Positions 44,090-56,514 of a DNA stretch of 64,000 nucleotides are shown piece by piece. The notes below the pieces were generated by a model. That model was not told the DNA's origin. It did no database searches and was given only the letters and a program-made list of their open reading frames with translations. Position 1 is the stretch's first letter. Each line of letters starts with the position of its first letter. Both the position numbers and the translations under genes were made by a program. Source of the DNA: Phaseolus vulgaris (taxonomy: Eukaryota; Streptophyta; Magnoliopsida; Fabales; Fabaceae); NCBI RefSeq assembly GCF_000499845.2, contig NC_023758.2, positions 16,181,178 through 16,245,177 on the forward strand. Reading direction: 5' to 3'.

Positions 44090-46379
44090 ATGGTGCGCTC
44101 GAAACCGAGGTCCAGTTCTCCCCCCAAGACCAACTACAAGGCCTTCTATAAATGGGCCTCTGACGATCTTTTAAGCGAATGCACCACCTTGACAACCTTC
44201 GAGGATGTGGAGAACCATCGGGGTGACCCTCATTTATACAACTTCAACGCCTTCTGCCCACATCTGTGTCTGCCCCGGCACACCGGGAGAACCTATTTTT
44301 GTGGATGACAGACCCAGGGGTAGGGCCCCCTTTTTCTTCATGTACCAAACTGTATTCAAACGCGTTGGTGTACGCCTTCCATTTACACCCTTCGAGAGGG
44401 AACTCCTCACAGAGATCAATACGGCCCCCGCCCAGCTACATCCTAATAGCTAGGCCTTTGTTCGGGCCTTTCAAATTCTATGTGGGTATCTAGGCGTTCT
44501 TCCTTCTGTGGACGTCTTTCTACATTTCTTCGAGGTGAAGAAGCAAGGGAAAAGCTTCTGGGTGAGCTTTTCCGGGATCGCTGGCAGGATCATCCTCTCC
44601 CTCTTCCAGAACTCGTACAAAGGCTGGAAAGGAAAATTCTTCAGGGTGTGCTGCGCCAAATAGGACCCCACAGCCTTGGATGACTTCCCCCTATACTGGA
44701 CAGAGCATCCCAAGCTGCTCAAGCCTAAGGCCCTGGATGAACTGTCTTCCGCTGATCGAGGGGTATGTGAGGCCTGGGGATTGTTTTTGACACGCTGAAG
44801 CTCATAGCATGTGAGTACAACGCGCACACGTTGTCCACCTATTTTGGTAGGGAGGCTTATTCCTTGTTGCCTTTTGTCCTTCCTTTCTTATCTCTCATTG
44901 CTGAGTGTTCATTTGTACTCTTTTTATTTCATTTACCTGCATGCCTTGTGGATCTGTATAACTGCATTGGCGGTGGGATTGGCATTCTGTGCTTTGTGTG
45001 TAACTGACGCCTTGTTCTTGGTCTGGCGTGGCCTTAACCTCTGTTCTTTGGTTTGTCTGAATGCAGGATCAGTGATGGATTCATCCAAGAGGATGGTCTT
45101 GGCGAGAGCACTGAAGGCTGCTCGCACCTCCAAGGCTGGCGCCTCCACCATCCCCACTGCTGACCCAAACCTCCCATTATCCTTGCCCTCACCAACACCA
45201 ACCACCACCGAAACTCCACTAGGCCCATCTTCACCACCCCCACGTAGCCCCCAAACACTTCAAACACCCAATTCACCTCCGCCCATCGCCGCAGTCCCAC
45301 TGGCTGTGGCCTCATCACCTGCTCCAGCCCCCCTTGGCAAAGGAAAAAGGGTGTTGGAAATCCTCTCCGATGACGAAGACTCTGACGGTGGGGTAGTCTT
45401 CAAGAGGAGAAAGGCTGCTAGGGTTCCCATCCTACCAGCAGCATCACCCCAAGGAGGGGATTCCTTCATGGACAATCCCCCTAGCGCCACCTTTCCCCAA
45501 CCCGCGATAGTCCAAGAGGAAAAAGGCGAAGGGGCCGAGTCTGCTCCATCTCCACCACCAGCAAAGGCTTCTGCTGTTCCTGCCTCTGTTTCTGCGGCCC
45601 CCGATCTCATTGCCATTCCTCCTCCCATCATGCATCTGATGAGAGGCTTCAACGGAGGATTGATGTCAGAAGGCTCTAACAGGAAAGAAGGAATGCCCTT
45701 CTACTTGGGAGCCTTCTTGGCCGTGGCCCTCGATTGGCGCGCCCAAGCTAGAAATGCCGCTTCAAACACACAAGCCCTCCAGGCCCTGAAAGAAAAAGTG
45801 GCCGCTCTGGAGGAGGAGAAGGAAGCTCTGGGACGCCAAAATGAGGCCTATCAAGCCTCTCTGAAGTTGGCCCAAGAGGCCAAAGAGGAGACTGACAGGC
45901 AACTGGGCGAAGCAATGGAATTTCAGGCTGACTTCTACGTCCGGGAAGTATCTCTCCAGGTTCAAATAACGGACCTCCAAGACATGGCTGAGGCCTCCGA
46001 AGAGCTTCAGAAGGACTTGGAGGATCAGTGCTATGGGCAGGCCGAAAGAATAGAGTGGATGGAGGAGGAGATGGCTACCCAGGCCAAGACGTTAGGCCTT
46101 CTCCAGGTTGACCACGACAAGCTGCAAACTGAGGTCAACAGGCTCCGAGTAGAGAAGGAGGCTCTGGAGAAGCAGGTGGCCTCCGGGGACTCTACCATCG
46201 AGGAGTTGGAGAAGGCCAAGAAGGCACTCATCGATGACATGGCCGGTACCTTCGAGGAGGGATTCAAGGAGGCTTTGGCCCAGGTCGCCTACGAGAACCC
46301 GGGGATCAATGTTTCTAATTGCGATCCCACCCACCATGTCGTCGACAGTCGTGTTGTGCCCCTCGAATTGGATGACTGA
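44090..46379 (+). pseudogene. Tat-2 antisense ORF A (Transposase_28-like plus coiled coil)
   Basis: Exon 1 spans 44090-44846 and carries 'KWASDDLLSECTTL', 'FERELLTEINTAPAQLHPN', 'DVFLHFFEVKKQGKSFW' and 'GWKGKFF' but needs frame changes (near 44255 and later) and has in-frame stops, so it is decayed. The donor is ATTTTG|GTAGGG, the intron is 44847-45066 (220 bp), and the acceptor is GAATGCAG|GATCAG. Exon 2 (45067-46379) is fully open: about 437 residues with a SSKRMVLARALKAAR start, a Pro/Ser/Thr-rich stretch, an acidic patch EILSDDEDSD, a basic KRRKAAR possibly a nuclear signal, 'PPPIMHLMRGF', and a coiled coil of roughly 170 residues. Donor, acceptor and phase equal those of Tat-1. The role of the protein is unknown. 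Confidence 0.8.
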
Positions 46380-47957
46380 AACGCCAACTTTCAGCCGCCA
46401 CCTTTACTTTTTGTGCTTTATATTCGTTCTTGCCGATCTTTGATAAACTTATAAATCTTTTGAACCATTTGCCCTCGTATAACGCTTGCATACTTCTGAG
46501 GCGTTGAGTGCTGTTTGGCAGATATTTTCACCTTCGTTCTTCACTTTTGTATGCTTCAATTGCTTTACCTGTACCTTTACCTGTTTCTTTCGCTGTGTTG
46601 GGTGATCCCGCCTCACTTCTAACGTGCACCTCAAACCTGTTCAGCCTTCGTATCTATGAGGCCTTCGCCTCGTGAAGGTGTTGGCCACTCCGCCCTTGCT
46701 GCAAACGCAAAAGTTGAGACCTACTCTGGGTCCTAAACACTTGGGACAAGGTCGCGCCTTAGTGCCCACGCCCATGGAGAGGCCTGTCTAACAGCACCGT
46801 ATCGTCCATGGAGTGTCTCAAACACCAAGGCGATCTGTCCCTTGATTCTGGGTGCTTGGCACCCACGCCTAAGGAGAGGCCTACCACAGCAGTGTCGTAT
46901 CGTCCTCAGGGTGTCTAGAAACGCCAAGCACTGGGAAGGCTCGAAGCCCCCCATGGGGTCGCTCCCTCCATGGTCTTCCTCTCCCATGGGTATCGGGGAG
47001 CACCCCTGCCGGTGGCTCACTTAGCTTCTAGCGATCTCGTCTCCCTCCACAGTCTTTCCTACCTGCAGGTATCGGGGAGGCGACGCCGTTACTTCTGGAG
47101 ACCTCGTCTCCCTCCACAGTCTTTCCTTCCTATGGGTATCGGGGAGGCGACGCCGTTACTTCTGGAGATCTCGTCTCCCTCCATAGTCTTTCCTTCCTGT
47201 GGGTATCGGGGAGGCGGCGCCGTTACTTCTGGAGACCTCATCTCCCTCCACAGTCTTTCCTTCCTGTGGGTATCGGGGAGGCGACGTCGTTACTTCTGGA
47301 GATCTCGTCTCCCTCCACAGTCTTTCCTTCCTGTGGGTATCGGGGAGGCGACGCTGTCGATGCCTCATATTGGCGACGCCTCCAGCGTTTTACACTGGCG
47401 ACGCCTCCAGCGTTTTACACTGGCGACGCCTTCAGCGTCTTGGCGATGCCTGGTGCGATCAACCTGTTGACTTGACCTTAGCTTCGACTCTGGTCGGCGC
47501 CTGGGCGTAGCAGAGAGCTTAAGGTCTCGCCTGCGCCATCCACGTGGCATTTCCCGTATGGCTGATGGGATGTGCCGTCACTTGACTTGACCCTGACATT
47601 TTCTGAGCTTCTGCCAAGATGCTCCCATTCTCGACGGCGCATCGTACCCTTGGGCATTCTGTCGACGCGACATTTTCTGAGTGTTAACCAGTGACGCCAG
47701 GATCATCCTCCCATCCTCTGACACGTGGCTCGATCGCACGGTGGTCCCATTTGCGTCACTTGGCGCTCCAACTACAATATTTAGATCTTCGAAATCTTGT
47801 ACTTGCGTACATCATCTCTGTGTTTTCGCGCCCTCCTTGCACCACTTACACAATGAGTTCCTTCTGCGTTCTTTCTAGTTGGCGTTTTTTCCCCCGCACT
47901 CCTAACGCGTTATTCTCCTTCGATCTCCCAGCTCCTTTGTTGATACTTTGCGCCAAC
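46380..47957 (+). promoter_or_regulatory. Tat-2 spacer between ORF A and ORF B
   Basis: Non-coding. It holds the same CTCCCTCCA...GGTATCGGGGA motif as the LTR, once near 46964-46999 and then in a regular array (47036-47365). GGCGACGCC words follow near 47385-47440. The last 200 bases before the ORF B ATG presumably include its promoter. Similar spacers lie at 9443-10721 and 38676-38950. Confidence 0.65.
47036..47365 (+). repeat. 67-bp tandem repeat, five copies
   Basis: CTCCCTCCAC/T occurs at 47041, 47108, 47175, 47242 and 47309, an exact 67-bp period. Each unit holds CAGTCTTTCC, a GTGGGTATCGGGGAGGCG core and GTTACTTCTGGAGA. The Tat-1 spacer has three looser copies at 77-78 bp spacing, so the array was amplified after the elements diverged. 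Confidence 0.93.
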
Positions 47958-48709
47958 ATGTCTTCCCATGCTCCTCCCCCTAGGGTTAACCCCAAGGACC
48001 TTTATGCATGGGCCTCGTGCGAGATCCTCGACGAATGCTCCAACTTACTCTCCATCAGGGCCATAAGGGAACACAAGGGGGATCTGTGCTCCTACGATCA
48101 TCGTGCCTTCGCAAAGAGGATGATGACGATATCACCGTGCTTCCTTGCACCTTAGGGGAGCCGGTGTGCGGAGACGAACGGGCCAACGATGGGGTCCCCT
48201 TCTTCTACTTCTACCAGGTGGTCTTCAAGAGCATCGGCGTGCGCCTGCCCTTCTCCAGGTTTGAGAGGGAACTACTGACAGAGATTAACGTTGCTCCAGC
48301 CCAGTTGTACCCTAACAGTTGGGCTTTCGTCAAAGCCTTCGGTGTACTCTTTGGCTTTCTGGGATGCGCACCCTCGGTTGACATCTTTCTTCACTTCTTC
48401 GAGGTGAAGAGGCAAAGGAACAACCTCTGGGTGACCCTCAGCAACGTTTGACCCTGGCGCCTTGATTAGCTTGGAGTACAATGCCGAAGCCTTGGAGAAG
48501 TATATATGTACGAGATATTATCTTAGAAGTTCCTGCCTTTCATCTTTACTAGGTCTTTACATGTCATGTTTCGTGGTGTCTTCACCATGCTTGCTTCCTT
48601 CGGTACAGGTTCGAAGATAAATCGGCAACAGAGGTCACAACTTACCCAGGCGCTGAGGGCTGAGAACAGAGCTTCGTCCTCCTCCCATCCAGACTCCGGA
48701 GGCCACTGA
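47958..48709 (+). pseudogene. Tat-2 antisense ORF B (Transposase_28-like), two exons, decayed
   Basis: Exon 1 starts with ATG at 47958 ('MSSHAPPPRVNPKDLYAWAS'). It loses frame at about 48118 and continues in another frame with 'FERELLTEINVAPAQLYPN' and 'DIFLHFFEVKRQ'. It then has a deletion of roughly 230 bases after 'LWVTLSNV' relative to Tat-1, resuming at 'ALISLEYNAEALEKY'. The donor is TATATAT|GTACGA (48508), the intron is 48508-48608 (101 bp), and the acceptor is CGGTACAG|GTTCG. Exon 2, 48609-48709, is open and ends TGA, with the same basic then Ser-rich tail as Tat-1 ORF B. Non-functional, but the intron site is conserved. Confidence 0.8.
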
Positions 48710-48745
48710 AAAGTGGTATGTTTGCACCTTTCGTATGAGCATAGG

Positions 48746-49732
48746 TGATGGAGATCAAGCCCAAAAGAACATGGAGGCCACTCATCAAGCTCAAGAAGAG
48801 GTGGAGGCACAAATGGAGGGCGCCCATGGAGGTCAAAGTCCACCTCAAAGGATTACAAGAAGCATGTTCAAAACCTTGGGAGCTAGAGGACATTTATTTT
48901 CTCTTTTTGTAGTGTCTTTAGTTGAAGGTGCTTAGAGGGAAACCTTAGAAACCTCTTTTGTTATAGCATCTTTTAGGTTTTAAATAGGACCTTTAGGGGG
49001 GTGTATTAGTAGATAGGTGTAGGAGTAGAATAGGGGGTGCCAAAGTGAAGGAAGGGATCACACCTTCCTTGCTTAGGCAATTAGCGCCGGTTCTAGTGGC
49101 TTTTGGAGGGAATTTTAAATTGTTTAGCTTTCATTTTTTCAGCACCTTAGGCTATAAATAGAGGTGCGTTCCTTGTAAATTTCAGATTTGAATTCATCTA
49201 AAGAAACTATACTCAAAATTGGAGTGAGCATTTGGAGAGCTTTTGAGCTTCTACTCTAGTCTTATCTTGAAGGACCATGGTTTCCTCAAGTGGCGGCTTC
49301 CACACTCATCTAGGAGCATCCATACTTCTAGTGGCGTGATCATCCAACCATTCTTCCATCTTCATGAGCATTCTCTTCTCCTTCCTTTATTCTTCTTCAA
49401 TTTGTTCATGTTGTCTTGTGTTTTGAGTTGTTGTTGTTTCGGTTCTTCTAATTTTCCAGCACCTATAGTTTGTTTGTTTCTTAATTCTGTTCGGTAGTTT
49501 TGATTTTAATTCAATTCTGTTCGGTTTCTTCTTTTTAACTTTCCTTTGTTGATTCAATTTGACAATATTTGGTTCATCCAAATGAGTTTGAGAATTGGTA
49601 CTTGTTATTGGTGAGTTCTTGATTTTAGAACCATGATCCAACTTCTAAGAAAGTGCCTCTATATTTTCCAGCTCAAGGTGATTCCTCAAAGTGTCAAGAA
49701 TCTTGTTCTATGTGGCTATTGGAATCACATCA
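48746..49732 (+). mobile_element. CRM-1 5' LTR
   Basis: 987 bp. A TATA box GGCTATAAATAGAGG lies at about 49150-49164, followed by the presumed transcription start some 30 bases on. It includes the GGCGGCTTCCACACTCATCT stretch shared in form by all CRM-like LTRs here. Confidence 0.95.
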
Positions 49733-49734
49733 TG

Positions 49735-49753
49735 TGGTATCATGAGTCTTAGG
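49735..49753 (+). other. CRM-1 primer-binding site
   Basis: TGGTATCATGAGTCTTAGG lies two bases after the 5' LTR. Its first eight bases match the initiator-Met tRNA site; the inserted bases in the middle make it imperfect. The same form occurs at 61974. Confidence 0.7.
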
Positions 49754-51079
49754 TTCTTCTTGTTTAATTGTTGAGTTGTGTGCACTTTAATTTCAAGAGC
49801 TCTTTAATTTTTCTTGCAATTTAAGTTTCTGTTTTAGAATTTTATTTGAGTATTCTTGCTGTTTTTTTTCTTTTGCTCCAAGTGTTTGTGGAAAGGTTTA
49901 TGGCACTCATAATTCTTATGAGTATGGTTGCTCTTTTGGAATGGCATTATCCTTCCTAGAGTATACCTTAAGCTTCCTTTCACTTGTTACAATTTGTGTT
50001 GTGTCTTTTAATTTTTGAATCATGTCAAGTTTTGTCTTAGTCATGTTATTCCATATATGTCATTACTTCTAGTAGTACTTTTATTGTTTTGATTGTTTCT
50101 TGCTTTGGTGTCATATTATATTCTGAATTGATGTTGATCCTTTGTGCATTTTCTTTTTAGAATTGAGTTCATACTTGTATTCTAGACCTATACAAGTTCC
50201 ACTACATCATTTTCTATTATGTCTTTGCTAGTTCATCATTCTGTTTTTTATTCCTATTAGGATTCCTCTGTTTCTGAAAAGAGTGCTTACTGTTTTTCCT
50301 TATTGCAACTGATTTACGTACTGTAAAATTCTGAAATTCTGGATTTGAGATATTCAAAGTGTTAGAAAAGAATAGAAAAAAGAATCATTCAAAAATATGA
50401 AGTACACAAAAAATGATAAATAAAATAAAAAAAGTGTACATTCCTGCCGAAAAAAATACGGTAATCTGGCAGTGATTTTAAAAAAATTTATTTCTCTCAA
50501 TTGGCTTACTGTTTTTAATTGATTCCAGTGCCATTTTTGAGTTAACATCTTGAAGTTTCTGTGGTAAAAATTTCATAATCCAGTTCGCTCTACAACGTTC
50601 CAGTTAAATCAGTGAATATCAAGCACAGTTTGCATAAATTTTTTTTTTTCCAGTAGCTAAAATTTTTTGTTTTCTTCATCTACTCTAGTGCTTTTCCTTA
50701 GGTATTCTTTTGTGTGCCTACTTTTCTCATTGAGTTCTTTATTTTCTTGATTGTCTTTCATTCTTATTCTTTGAGTTTGTCTTACATATAGTATTCCTTT
50801 TGCAATTACCTTTCCTTGCTTATACCTTTTCTTGTTTGTCTTTATTGTTTCTTTGGTTTTGTGGTGGTTTGCTCTTAAGATTGGTGTGCTTGCTTTGACA
50901 TATTTCATTTGAGGATTCCAAGGCCTCAAGATCAGATTGGTGCAAGAACATTATTTCTTTGAGAGTGATATCTTTTTCAGCCTTAAATTCACTTCGGCAG
51001 TTTCAATTGCAAAGCTCACTGTTTTTGCTAATTTTTAACTTGTTTGCTGTTTTGTGTGTTTGCTGTTTTTTAATTACAA
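49754..51079 (+). other. CRM-1 untranslated leader
   Basis: About 1.3 kb of AT-rich sequence with no open frame of note. It presumably holds packaging signals. Part of it (about 50040-50180) recurs inverted at 1369-1508. Confidence 0.7.
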
Positions 51080-54000
51080 ATGGCTGGATCTTCAAGTGAT
51101 GCATCCTACAAGCAGAATTCTCCTTCCAAAGCTTCCATTCTTGGTGAATTACATGAAGCTCAAAGAACAATTAGAAGGTTGGAGGAAAAAATGCAAAAGA
51201 TGGAGGTCCAACAAGCTAGACCATCTCCTTCTATCCATGATGGACATCATTCTCATAGACCTTCTTCAAGAGCCTCTTCAAATGATGTTGGCCGTGAAGA
51301 TGAGCATAGGAGAAGGAGACCTCCACCCCAAGTCCATGGACAAAGACATCATCACCAAGGGGAAAGAATTCACTACGGCAATGGCTTCTACCATGATGCA
51401 AAGTCCAAGCTTCCTTCGGTCAAACTACCTTGTTTTAATGGTTCTAGTGATCCAAATGTGTATTTAGATTGGGAGGCTAAGTGTGAACAAATTTTTGAGA
51501 TCCATGAGATCCAAGATGAGCATAAGCTCAAGCTAGCCACCCTAGAGTTTAGTGATTATGCCATGAAATGGTGGCATGGGATTGTAAAGGACATTATCTA
51601 TCACAAGGGTCCTCCCGTGGACTCTTGGAACTCTTTAAAGGATCATATGCGCGCTAGGTTTGTGCCCCCACATTTTAGGAAAGACCTCATGTTGAGACTC
51701 CAACGGTTTCAACAAGGCACGCTAAATGTGGATGAATATTATAAGGAGCTTGAGACGCTTGTGCTTAAAATTGAATTAGAAGAAAGTGAAGAAGCCATGG
51801 TTGCTAGGTTTGTGAGTGGTCTTAGGAAGGATATCCAAGACATTGTTGAGTTACAAGAGTATTCATCATTGGGCTCTTTAGTTCATCTTGCAATGAAGGT
51901 GGAAGCCCAACTTGCTAAGAAAAACTCTTTTAAAAATGCTTCCAATAATGGATACTACTCCAAGTCTTGGAGAAACAAAACTTCTTTTTCAAAACATCCT
52001 TCCAAAGATTCTTCTTTCAAACCCAAGGAATCTAAGCCATCAACATCTAGACCTAAGTCTCCCATTAGAACATCTAACACTAAATGCTTTAAATGTATGG
52101 GTTATGGTCATATTGCTGCAAATTGTCCTTCAAAACGAAGTATGTACATGCATGAGGGCATTGTAGTTAGTGAGCATGATTCGGATTCTTCAAAGCATTC
52201 ATTGCATTCTCATGCATCTAGTGAGGAAGAGAGTGAATGTCCACTTGAAGGGGACTTGTTAGTTGTGAGAAGACTTCTTGGACAAGTTTCACAACCTTTT
52301 GATGAAAGTCAAAGGGAAAATATTTTCCATACAAGATGTCTTATTCAAAACAACATTTGTTCCTTGATAGTGGATGGGGGTAGTTGTGCAAATGTGGCTA
52401 GTACAAGAGTAGTAGATAAGCTTGGATTGCCTACTATCTCTCATACAAAGCCCTACAAATTACAATGGCTTAGTGAAGTAGGAGAAATAATTGTTAATAA
52501 ACAAGTCCTCATCCATTTCTCCATTGGAAAATACAAAGATGAGGTATTATGTGATGTTGTGCCCATGGAAGCCACTCATGTTCTTTTGGGAAGGCCTTGG
52601 CAATTTGATAGAAAAGTTTTACATGATGGCTTTACCAACAAATTATCTTTTGAATTCCATGGTCACAAGGTTACTTTAAAATCTCTCTCTCCAAGGGAAG
52701 TCCATGAGGACCAAGTTATCATGAAGAAAAAGAGGGAGAGTGAAAAAGATAAAAAAGATAAAAAAGATAAGAGTTCTAAGCCTACACTCCTTGTGTCTAG
52801 GCGTGACATTGAAAGGGAAATAGTGGCTCATCATCCTCTTTTTTTAGCCATCCCTAGAACTCTTAGCATAGAAACACTTGTTGATAGTCCTCATTGCTTG
52901 GAAAATTTGGTAGAAGAGTTCAAAGATGTGTTTCAAGATCCTCCAAATGGACTTCCACCTTTGAGAGGGATTGAGCACCAAATTGATTTGATACCGGGCT
53001 CTTCTTTACCAAATCGTCCCGCATATAGGACCAATCCAAGTGAAACCAAGGAAATTCGCCAACAAGTTGAGGCTTTGATTGAAAAAGGGTGGGTGCAAGA
53101 TAGCATGAGTCCTTGTGCTATGCCTATCATCTTAGTGCCAAAAAAGGATGGCACATGGCGAATGTGTTCGGATTGTAGGGCCATAAATAACATAACCATT
53201 AAGTATAGGCATCCCATACCTAGACTAGATGATTTGTTGGATGAATTACATGGTTCAAAAATCTTTTCAAAGATTGATCTTAAAAGCGGCTACAATCAAA
53301 TCCGTATCAAACCGGGTGATGAATGGAAGACGGCTTTTAAGACCAACTTTGGTTTATATGAGTGGTTAGTTATGCCTTTTGGTTTAACTAATGCACCAAG
53401 TACCTTCATGCGCCTCATGCATCATGTTCTTAGACCTTTCATTGGTAAGTTTGTTGTGGTTTACTTTGATGACATTCTCATTTATAGCTTATCTTTGAAT
53501 GACCATAGGTTGCATGTTAGGCAAGTTTTGGAAACCCTTAGGAAGGAACATTTGTATGCTAACCTTGCTAAATGTATGTTTGCTCTTGATCATATAGAAT
53601 TCCTAGGGTTTGTTGTGAGTTGTAAAGGGGTCCATGTGGACAAAACCAAGGTGGTGGCCATTCAAAATTGGCCTACACCGAAATCTTTGAATGATGTCCG
53701 AAGTTTTCATGGGCTTGCTTCTTTCTATAGAAGATTTGTCCCAAACTTTGGTACCATTGCCGCACCACTCAATGACATAGTGAAAAAGGATGTGGTCTTT
53801 CATTGGGGAGAAGCACAACAAAATGCTTTTGATACTTTGAAAGAAAAATTGACTAATGCTCCCATCTTGGCCCTTCCTAATTTCACTAAGACATTTGAGA
53901 TTGAGTGTGATGCTTCAAGCATAGGTATTGGGGCTGTTCTCCTCCAAGAGGGCCACCCCATAGCCTATTTTAGTGAGAAATTGAAGGGAAGTCATCTCAA

Positions 54001-55717
54001 CTATTCCACCTATGATAAAGAATTATATGCACTTGTTAGGGCTTTGTTTACTTGGCAACACTATCTTTTTCCCAAAGAGTTTGTGATACATAGTGATCAT
54101 GAATCTCTTAAATATTTGAAAAGCCAAAACAAACTTAACAAGAGGCATGCTAAGTGGGTGGAATTCATTGAGCAATTTCCTTATGTGATCAAACACAAGC
54201 AAGGTAAAATAAATATTGTGGCGGATGCTCTTTCTAGAAGATACACCTTGCTAAATCTTTTAACCTCTCAATATCTTGGTTTTGATCACATTAAGGAACT
54301 TTATCATGATGACCTTGATTTTTCTCTCCTCTATCAAGAGTGTCTTAAGGGAGGACACAAAGACTTTTTTATTCAAGATGGCTTTCTTTTTAAAGGAAAA
54401 CGTCTTTGTGTTCCCCAATGCTCTATTAGATTATCTCTTGTTAGAGAAGCTCATGAGGGGGGCTTAATGGGATATTTTGGGGTTGCTAAAACTTTGGATG
54501 TGTTGCATGAACATTTCTTTTGGCCTCATATGCATAAACATGTTCATAGTTTGTGTGATAAATGCATAGCTTGCCGCAAAGCTAAATCTAAAATGCATCC
54601 CCATGGTCTTTATACTCCTCTTCCTATCCCTTCAATGCCTTGGGTAGATATATCTATGGATTTCATCTTAGGCTTACCCAAGACATCAAAGGGAAAGGAC
54701 TCCATTTTTGTGGTAGTGGATCGTTTTTCAAAGATGGCTCACTTTATTCCTTGCCACAAAGTGGATGATGCATGCCACATTGCAAACCTCTTCTTCCAAG
54801 AAGTGGTTCGCTTGCATGGGATTCCTAGGTCTATAGTGTCCGATAGAGATCCTAAGTTCTTGAGTCACTTTTGGAAGACCTTGTGGGGCAAGCTTGGAAC
54901 TAAGCTTTTATTTTCTACCACTTGCCACCCACAAACCGATGGTCAAACCGAGGTGGTGAATAGAACTTTGGGACAACTATTGAGATGCTTTATTTCGGGG
55001 AATCCTAGAGTGTGGGAGAATTTACTACCCCATGTTGAGTTTGCATATAACCGAGTAGTAAATTCTACCACCTCCCATTCTCCTTTTGAGGTGGTCTATG
55101 GGTTTAATCCCCTAACACCTCTTGATCTTCTTCCTATTCCCCTTCTTGACGATGTCTTGTGCAAAGATGGGGATGAAAAGGCTTCTTTTGTGAAAGCTTT
55201 GCATAAAGACATCAAGAAGAGAATTGAGAAGAAGGTTGGCAAGTATGCTGAACTTGCCAATAAGAGGAGAAAAGCATTGTTGTTTGATGAGGGCGATTGG
55301 GTTTGGCTTCACTTGAGGAAGGATCGTTTTCCTACTCAAAGGAAGTCCAAACTAATGCCTCGAGGGGATGGACCTTTCCAAGTCCTCAAGAGGATTAATG
55401 ACAATGCTTATGAGTTAGATATGCCTGATACATTCTTAGGAAGTCATACTTTTAATGTCAGCGATCTAACTCCTTTTTCTGTAGGTCTCCAGAATTCGTG
55501 GTCGAATTCTCTCCAACTCGGGGAGTATGATGGAGATCAAGCCCAAGAGAACATGGAGGCCACTCATCAAGCTCAAGAAGAGGTGGAGGCACAAATGGAG
55601 GACGCCCATGGAGGTCAAAGTCCACCTCAAAGGATTACAAGAAGCATGTTCAAAACCTTGGGAGCTAGAGGACATTTATTTTCTCTTTTTGTAGTGTCTT
55701 TAGTTGAAGGTGCTTAG
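51080..55717 (+). CDS. CRM-1 gag-pol polyprotein, 1545 aa, intact
   Basis: Single frame from the ATG at 51080. Gag: coiled coil near 20-45, core near 110-270 ('[20 protein letters not shown]', '[10 protein letters not shown]'). Zinc knuckle C336, C339, H344, C349. Protease active site D432 in VDGGSC. RT: '[20 protein letters not shown]' and YFDD at 795-798. RNase H D944 (ECDASS) with SDHES intact. Integrase catalytic D1194, D1255, E1291 (last spacing 35), then a GPF module ([11 protein letters not shown]) and no classical chromodomain. The last 63 codons lie in the 3' LTR and include [11 protein letters not shown], which recalls the C-terminal motif of CRM proteins. No stops or frameshifts; all key residues present, so it is potentially active. 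Confidence 0.95.
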   Translation: MAGSSSDASYKQNSPSKASILGELHEAQRTIRRLEEKMQKMEVQQARPSPSIHDGHHSHRPSSRASSNDVGREDEHRRRRPPPQVHGQRHHHQGERIHYGNGFYHDAKSKLPSVKLPCFNGSSDPNVYLDWEAKCEQIFEIHEIQDEHKLKLATLEFSDYAMKWWHGIVKDIIYHKGPPVDSWNSLKDHMRARFVPPHFRKDLMLRLQRFQQGTLNVDEYYKELETLVLKIELEESEEAMVARFVSGLRKDIQDIVELQEYSSLGSLVHLAMKVEAQLAKKNSFKNASNNGYYSKSWRNKTSFSKHPSKDSSFKPKESKPSTSRPKSPIRTSNTKCFKCMGYGHIAANCPSKRSMYMHEGIVVSEHDSDSSKHSLHSHASSEEESECPLEGDLLVVRRLLGQVSQPFDESQRENIFHTRCLIQNNICSLIVDGGSCANVASTRVVDKLGLPTISHTKPYKLQWLSEVGEIIVNKQVLIHFSIGKYKDEVLCDVVPMEATHVLLGRPWQFDRKVLHDGFTNKLSFEFHGHKVTLKSLSPREVHEDQVIMKKKRESEKDKKDKKDKSSKPTLLVSRRDIEREIVAHHPLFLAIPRTLSIETLVDSPHCLENLVEEFKDVFQDPPNGLPPLRGIEHQIDLIPGSSLPNRPAYRTNPSETKEIRQQVEALIEKGWVQDSMSPCAMPIILVPKKDGTWRMCSDCRAINNITIKYRHPIPRLDDLLDELHGSKIFSKIDLKSGYNQIRIKPGDEWKTAFKTNFGLYEWLVMPFGLTNAPSTFMRLMHHVLRPFIGKFVVVYFDDILIYSLSLNDHRLHVRQVLETLRKEHLYANLAKCMFALDHIEFLGFVVSCKGVHVDKTKVVAIQNWPTPKSLNDVRSFHGLASFYRRFVPNFGTIAAPLNDIVKKDVVFHWGEAQQNAFDTLKEKLTNAPILALPNFTKTFEIECDASSIGIGAVLLQEGHPIAYFSEKLKGSHLNYSTYDKELYALVRALFTWQHYLFPKEFVIHSDHESLKYLKSQNKLNKRHAKWVEFIEQFPYVIKHKQGKINIVADALSRRYTLLNLLTSQYLGFDHIKELYHDDLDFSLLYQECLKGGHKDFFIQDGFLFKGKRLCVPQCSIRLSLVREAHEGGLMGYFGVAKTLDVLHEHFFWPHMHKHVHSLCDKCIACRKAKSKMHPHGLYTPLPIPSMPWVDISMDFILGLPKTSKGKDSIFVVVDRFSKMAHFIPCHKVDDACHIANLFFQEVVRLHGIPRSIVSDRDPKFLSHFWKTLWGKLGTKLLFSTTCHPQTDGQTEVVNRTLGQLLRCFISGNPRVWENLLPHVEFAYNRVVNSTTSHSPFEVVYGFNPLTPLDLLPIPLLDDVLCKDGDEKASFVKALHKDIKKRIEKKVGKYAELANKRRKALLFDEGDWVWLHLRKDRFPTQRKSKLMPRGDGPFQVLKRINDNAYELDMPDTFLGSHTFNVSDLTPFSVGLQNSWSNSLQLGEYDGDQAQENMEATHQAQEEVEAQMEDAHGGQSPPQRITRSMFKTLGARGHLFSLFVVSLVEGA

Positions 55718-56514
55718 AGGGAAACCTTAGAAACCTCTTTTGTTATAGCATCTTTTAGGTTTTAAATAGGACCTTTAGGGGGGTGTATTAGTAGATAGGT
55801 GTAGGAGTAGAATAGGGGGTGCCAAAGTGAAGGAAGGGATCACACCTTCCTTGCTTAGGCAATTAGCGCCGGTTCTAGTGGCTTTTGGAGGGAATTTTAA
55901 ATTGTTTAGCTTTCATTTTTTCAGCACCTTAGGCTATAAATAGAGGTGCCTTCCTTGTAAATTTCAGATTTGAATTCATCTAAAGAAACTATACTCAAAA
56001 TTGGAGTGAGCATTTGGAGAGCTTTTGAGCTTCTACTCTAGTCTTATCTTGAAGGACCATGGTTTCCTCAAGTGGCGGCTTCCACACTCATCTAGGAGCA
56101 TCCATACTTCTAGTGGCGTGATCATCCAACCATTCTTCCATCTTCATGAGCATTCTCTTCTCCTTCCTTTCTTCTTCTTCAATTTGTTCATGTTGTCTTG
56201 TGTTTTGAGTTGTTGTTGTTTCGGTTCTTCTAATTTTCCAGCACCTATAGTTTGTTTGTTTCTTAATTCTGTTTGGTAGTTTTGATTTTAATTCAATTCT
56301 GTTCGGTTTCTTCTTTTTAACTTTCCTTTGTTGATTCAATTTGACAATATTTGGTTCATCCAAATGAGTTTGAGAATTGGTACTTGTTATTGGTGAGTTC
56401 TTGATTTTAGAACCATGATCCAACTTCTAAGAAAGTGCCTCTATATTTTCCAGCTCAAGGTGATTCCTCAAAGTGTCAAGAATCTTGTTCTATGTGGCTA
56501 TTGGAATCACATCA
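55528..56514 (+). mobile_element. CRM-1 3' LTR
   Basis: 987 bp, the same length as the 5' LTR. By eye it differs at five positions (for example GAGGTGCCTTCC against GAGGTGCGTTCC). Its first 190 bases encode the end of the polyprotein, so those bases are under protein constraint as well as promoter constraint. Confidence 0.95.

Larger units (their letters stand above)
48746..56514 (+). mobile_element. CRM-1: intact CRM-like Ty3/gypsy retrotransposon (7769 bp), TSD ATAGG
   Basis: A complete element with two 987-bp LTRs (48746-49732 and 55528-56514, TGATGGAGATC...AATCACATCA), a primer-binding site, a long leader, one open gag-pol frame and a polypurine tract (AACTCGGGGAGTA before 55528). ATAGG flanks it at 48741-48745 and 56515-56519. 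The LTRs differ at about five positions by eye, so insertion is recent. It sits inside Tat-2, between ORF B exon 2 and the region after integrase. Assignment to the CRM lineage rests on RT sequence and on the frame running into the 3' LTR. Confidence 0.95.
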
